Shown in pieces: positions 44,298 to 45,992 of a DNA stretch of 45,992 nucleotides. The stretch's first letter is position 1; each line of letters starts with the position of its first letter. This DNA comes from Naasia sp. (GTDB lineage Bacteria > Actinomycetota > Actinomycetes > Actinomycetales > Microbacteriaceae): the NCBI GenBank assembly GCA_025463675.1, contig JAODAX010000026.1:1-45992 (forward strand), written 5' to 3'. The notes beneath the pieces are model-generated. The model searched no databases and was not told the DNA's origin. It saw only the letters and a program-made list of their open reading frames with translations. Made by a program: the position numbers and the translations under genes.

Positions 44298-45121
44298 GAG
44301 GTCTCCTTGATGCGTGCGCGCCGGCGGACAGGTCGGATCGCGACCCGGCCGACGCGGCCGATCGCGAGCAGGAGGAGGAAGGCGAACAGCAGGGCGAGCA
44401 GTGCGAAGGCGACCGCCACGTACGGGTCCTGTTTGCTGACGACGAAGAGGGCGGTCTGCAGGTTCTGCCGGTTGAGCAGGGACGCGATGGTGAACTCGCC
44501 CAGCACCACCGCCACGGAGATGAGCGATGCGGCCATCAGGCCCACCCGCAGGTTGGGCGCAAGGACCCTCAGGAGCACGTTCGTCCAACCCGCGCCGAGC
44601 GAGCGGGCGGCCTCGGCGAGGGTTTTCACGTCGATGGCATCGAGGTTCGACTGGATGGCCCGATATGCGAACGGCAGCACGGTCACCCCGTACGCGAAGG
44701 CGAGCGTCCAGGCGCCCGTGCCGACGCTGCGCCCGATCGTCAGATAGACGGGCGACAGGCCGACGACGAGCACGATGGCGGGAATCGAGATCGGCAGCAG
44801 ACAGAGGAACTCGAACGGTCGCCGCAGCCGCGGGTAGCGCAAGGTGATGAGGACCATCGTGGGCGCCAGGAGGAGCAGGACGATCCCGACGGTGACGACG
44901 GCGAGTACCAGGCTGTTGCCGAGACCGGTCCAGATGGGCCGGTACGCTCCGACGTTCGCCGGATCGCCGATGCCCGTCCAGTGGTCGAGCGTGAGGGCGC
45001 CGTTGACGCCACGAAGGGTGAAGCCCATCATCGACGCGATGGGGACGAGGAAGATCGCTCCGACGACGATGACGATGGTCCAGCGCACGGCGGGGCGCGG
45101 CGCCAGCTGGTGGCGGCTCAC
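44294..45121 (-). CDS. ABC transporter permease (PotC type)
   Basis: 275 residues, six transmembrane helices. The EAA loop, which docks onto the ATPase, is visible as LAEAARSLGAGWTNVLLRVLAPNL. First helix TIVIVVGAIFLVPIASMMGFTL. The GTG at 45121 overlaps the stop of the previous permease by 4 nt; it also matches the family N-terminus. Inner membrane; second permease of the polyamine/iron-type importer. Confidence 0.92.
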   Translation of the reverse strand: MSRHQLAPRPAVRWTIVIVVGAIFLVPIASMMGFTLRGVNGALTLDHWTGIGDPANVGAYRPIWTGLGNSLVLAVVTVGIVLLLLAPTMVLITLRYPRLRRPFEFLCLLPISIPAIVLVVGLSPVYLTIGRSVGTGAWTLAFAYGVTVLPFAYRAIQSNLDAIDVKTLAEAARSLGAGWTNVLLRVLAPNLRVGLMAASLISVAVVLGEFTIASLLNRQNLQTALFVVSKQDPYVAVAFALLALLFAFLLLLAIGRVGRVAIRPVRRRARIKETS

Positions 45122-45992
45122 GACTGCCACCGGGCGGCGCGGCGCTGCACGAGCGCGTACAGGGTCATCACCGCGGCCATCACGATGATCATCCCGAGGG
45201 CGAGCGCGCCCGCCAGGTTCTCCCGGCCGAGCACCGTCTCGCTCGTGAGTGCCGCGCGGATCTGCAGCGGAACGATCTGCGACCCCTGGCTGATGAGCGC
45301 GGCGGCGGTGGCGTACGACGAGAACGCGTTGGCGAAGAGGAGCAGGAAGCTGGCGAGGAACGACGGCGCCAGCACCGGGATCCCGATGCGCCACCAGAAG
45401 CTCGCAGGGGTGCCGCCGAGCGTCAGGTTCGCCTCCGCCCACTGCGGCTTCAGGCCGGTGAGCGCGGGCAGGAAGGTGATCACCATGAGCGGCACCTGGA
45501 AGTAGATGTAGGGCAGCAGCAGGCCGGGCAGCTCATAGATCCACGCGCCATCCGCGAAGAGGTCGACGTCGACGGTGTCGCGGAGCAGGGAGGTGACGAC
45601 ACCCTGCAGCCCGATGGTGGCGATGAAGGCGAAGGCGAGCATCACGCCGCCGAACTGGGCGAGCACGCCGCTCGCGGCATCGACGAGCGACCGCACGGCG
45701 CCGTCCGGCCGAAAGCCCAGCAGTGCGTAGCAGAGCAGCGCGCCCACCACGGTGCCCACCGCCGCGGTGACGGACGACACCCACGCGGAATTCCAGAAGG
45801 TGCCGAGCACGACCGGGTCACCGAGCGCGGCGACGTTGTGCAGCGTGAAGGCGCCGGCGTCGTCGAAGAATCCGCTGCCGATGGCGAGTGCCGTCGGCAG
45901 CGCCAGGAAGATCAGCAGGTACAGGCCGAAGGGCACCAGCCCGGCGGCCGAGAGCGGCAGCCGTCGGGGCCGGACACGATGTCCGGCCCCGA
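45118..45992 (-). CDS. ABC transporter permease (PotB type), 5' end at or beyond the window edge
   Basis: At least 272 residues from a GTG at 45936, and the frame stays open to the window end (RRLPLSAAGLVPFGLYLLIF), so the true start may lie outside. Six membrane helices; EAA-loop region EANLTLGGTPASFWWRIGIPVLAPSF. Forms the membrane pore with the permease at 44294. The substrate-binding protein gene would be expected upstream, beyond the window. Confidence 0.9.
   Translation of the reverse strand, partial: GAGHRVRPRRLPLSAAGLVPFGLYLLIFLALPTALAIGSGFFDDAGAFTLHNVAALGDPVVLGTFWNSAWVSSVTAAVGTVVGALLCYALLGFRPDGAVRSLVDAASGVLAQFGGVMLAFAFIATIGLQGVVTSLLRDTVDVDLFADGAWIYELPGLLLPYIYFQVPLMVITFLPALTGLKPQWAEANLTLGGTPASFWWRIGIPVLAPSFLASFLLLFANAFSSYATAAALISQGSQIVPLQIRAALTSETVLGRENLAGALALGMIIVMAAVMTLYALVQRRAARWQS
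45964..45992. repeat. Perfect 29-nt hairpin at the window end
   Basis: 13-bp arms TCGGGGCCGGACA (45964-45976) and complement (45980-45992) around CGA. A stem this strong is more usual between a binding-protein gene and its permease genes than inside a coding sequence, hinting that the permease starts downstream of it. GGGGCCGGAC is also the arm of the nrdA-nrdB hairpin. Confidence 0.7.

Overview
This is about 46 kb of very GC-rich DNA, densely coded, with GTG/TTG starts, an ATP-cone NrdA, FmdB next to MscL, lipase-maturation and GH15 proteins and several small acidic proteins. I infer a high-GC actinobacterium, most likely Microbacteriaceae (Leifsonia-like); species cannot be read from the sequence. 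About half of the genes show a -10-like hexamer 6-7 nt before the start codon and no Shine-Dalgarno site, the signature of leaderless mRNAs, whereas genes inside operons carry purine-rich ribosome sites and overlap their neighbours by 1-4 nt.

Layout. 0-4.3 kb: minus-strand nrdA-nrdB (aerobic ribonucleotide reductase) with a rich control region: two NrdR boxes on the promoter, two perfect DnaA boxes upstream and a structured leader. NrdB carries Glu and Phe at the positions that mark Mn/Fe (class Ic) subunits, and the redox-active C-terminal tail of NrdA lies in a different reading frame from the rest of the protein. 4.3-16.7 kb: mostly single genes (MFS transporter, two aldo/keto reductases, a hydrolase, DUF4349 lipoprotein, secreted Ala/Pro-rich protein, aldose epimerase, lipase maturation factor, GH15 enzyme, a G6PDH with a changed active site). 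16.8-23.5 kb: an IclR regulator divergent from a tightly coupled operon for a branched-chain-amino-acid-type ABC importer that includes a cytoplasmic LVIVD beta-propeller gene. This is the most system-like unit in the window.

23.6-30.5 kb: a stretch of damaged genes: a TPP enzyme with three frameshifts, a Mug-type DNA glycosylase with a nonsense codon and a frameshift, a gene fragment, a DHA2 drug exporter frameshifted by an exact 14-bp tandem duplication, and a small frameshifted ORF before a 47-residue zinc ribbon. 30.6-35.3 kb: tRNA-Ala, membrane protein, RimJ-like acetyltransferase, galU, 5-formyl-THF cyclo-ligase, fmdB, mscL and a 55-residue gene. 35.3-42 kb: a 1251-residue helicase/nuclease-like protein whose Walker motifs are eroded, a broken membrane protein, a DUF2332 protein, a class I methyltransferase and tRNA-Arg. 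42-43.2 kb: two small genes between two near-identical 58-bp palindromes. 43.2 kb to the end: a minus-strand polyamine/iron-type ABC importer (ATPase and two permeases) cut by the window edge.

About thirteen reading-frame disruptions occur, clustered at 24.3-30.2 and 39.1-39.6 kb. They could be real decay or assembly error; only reads can decide.
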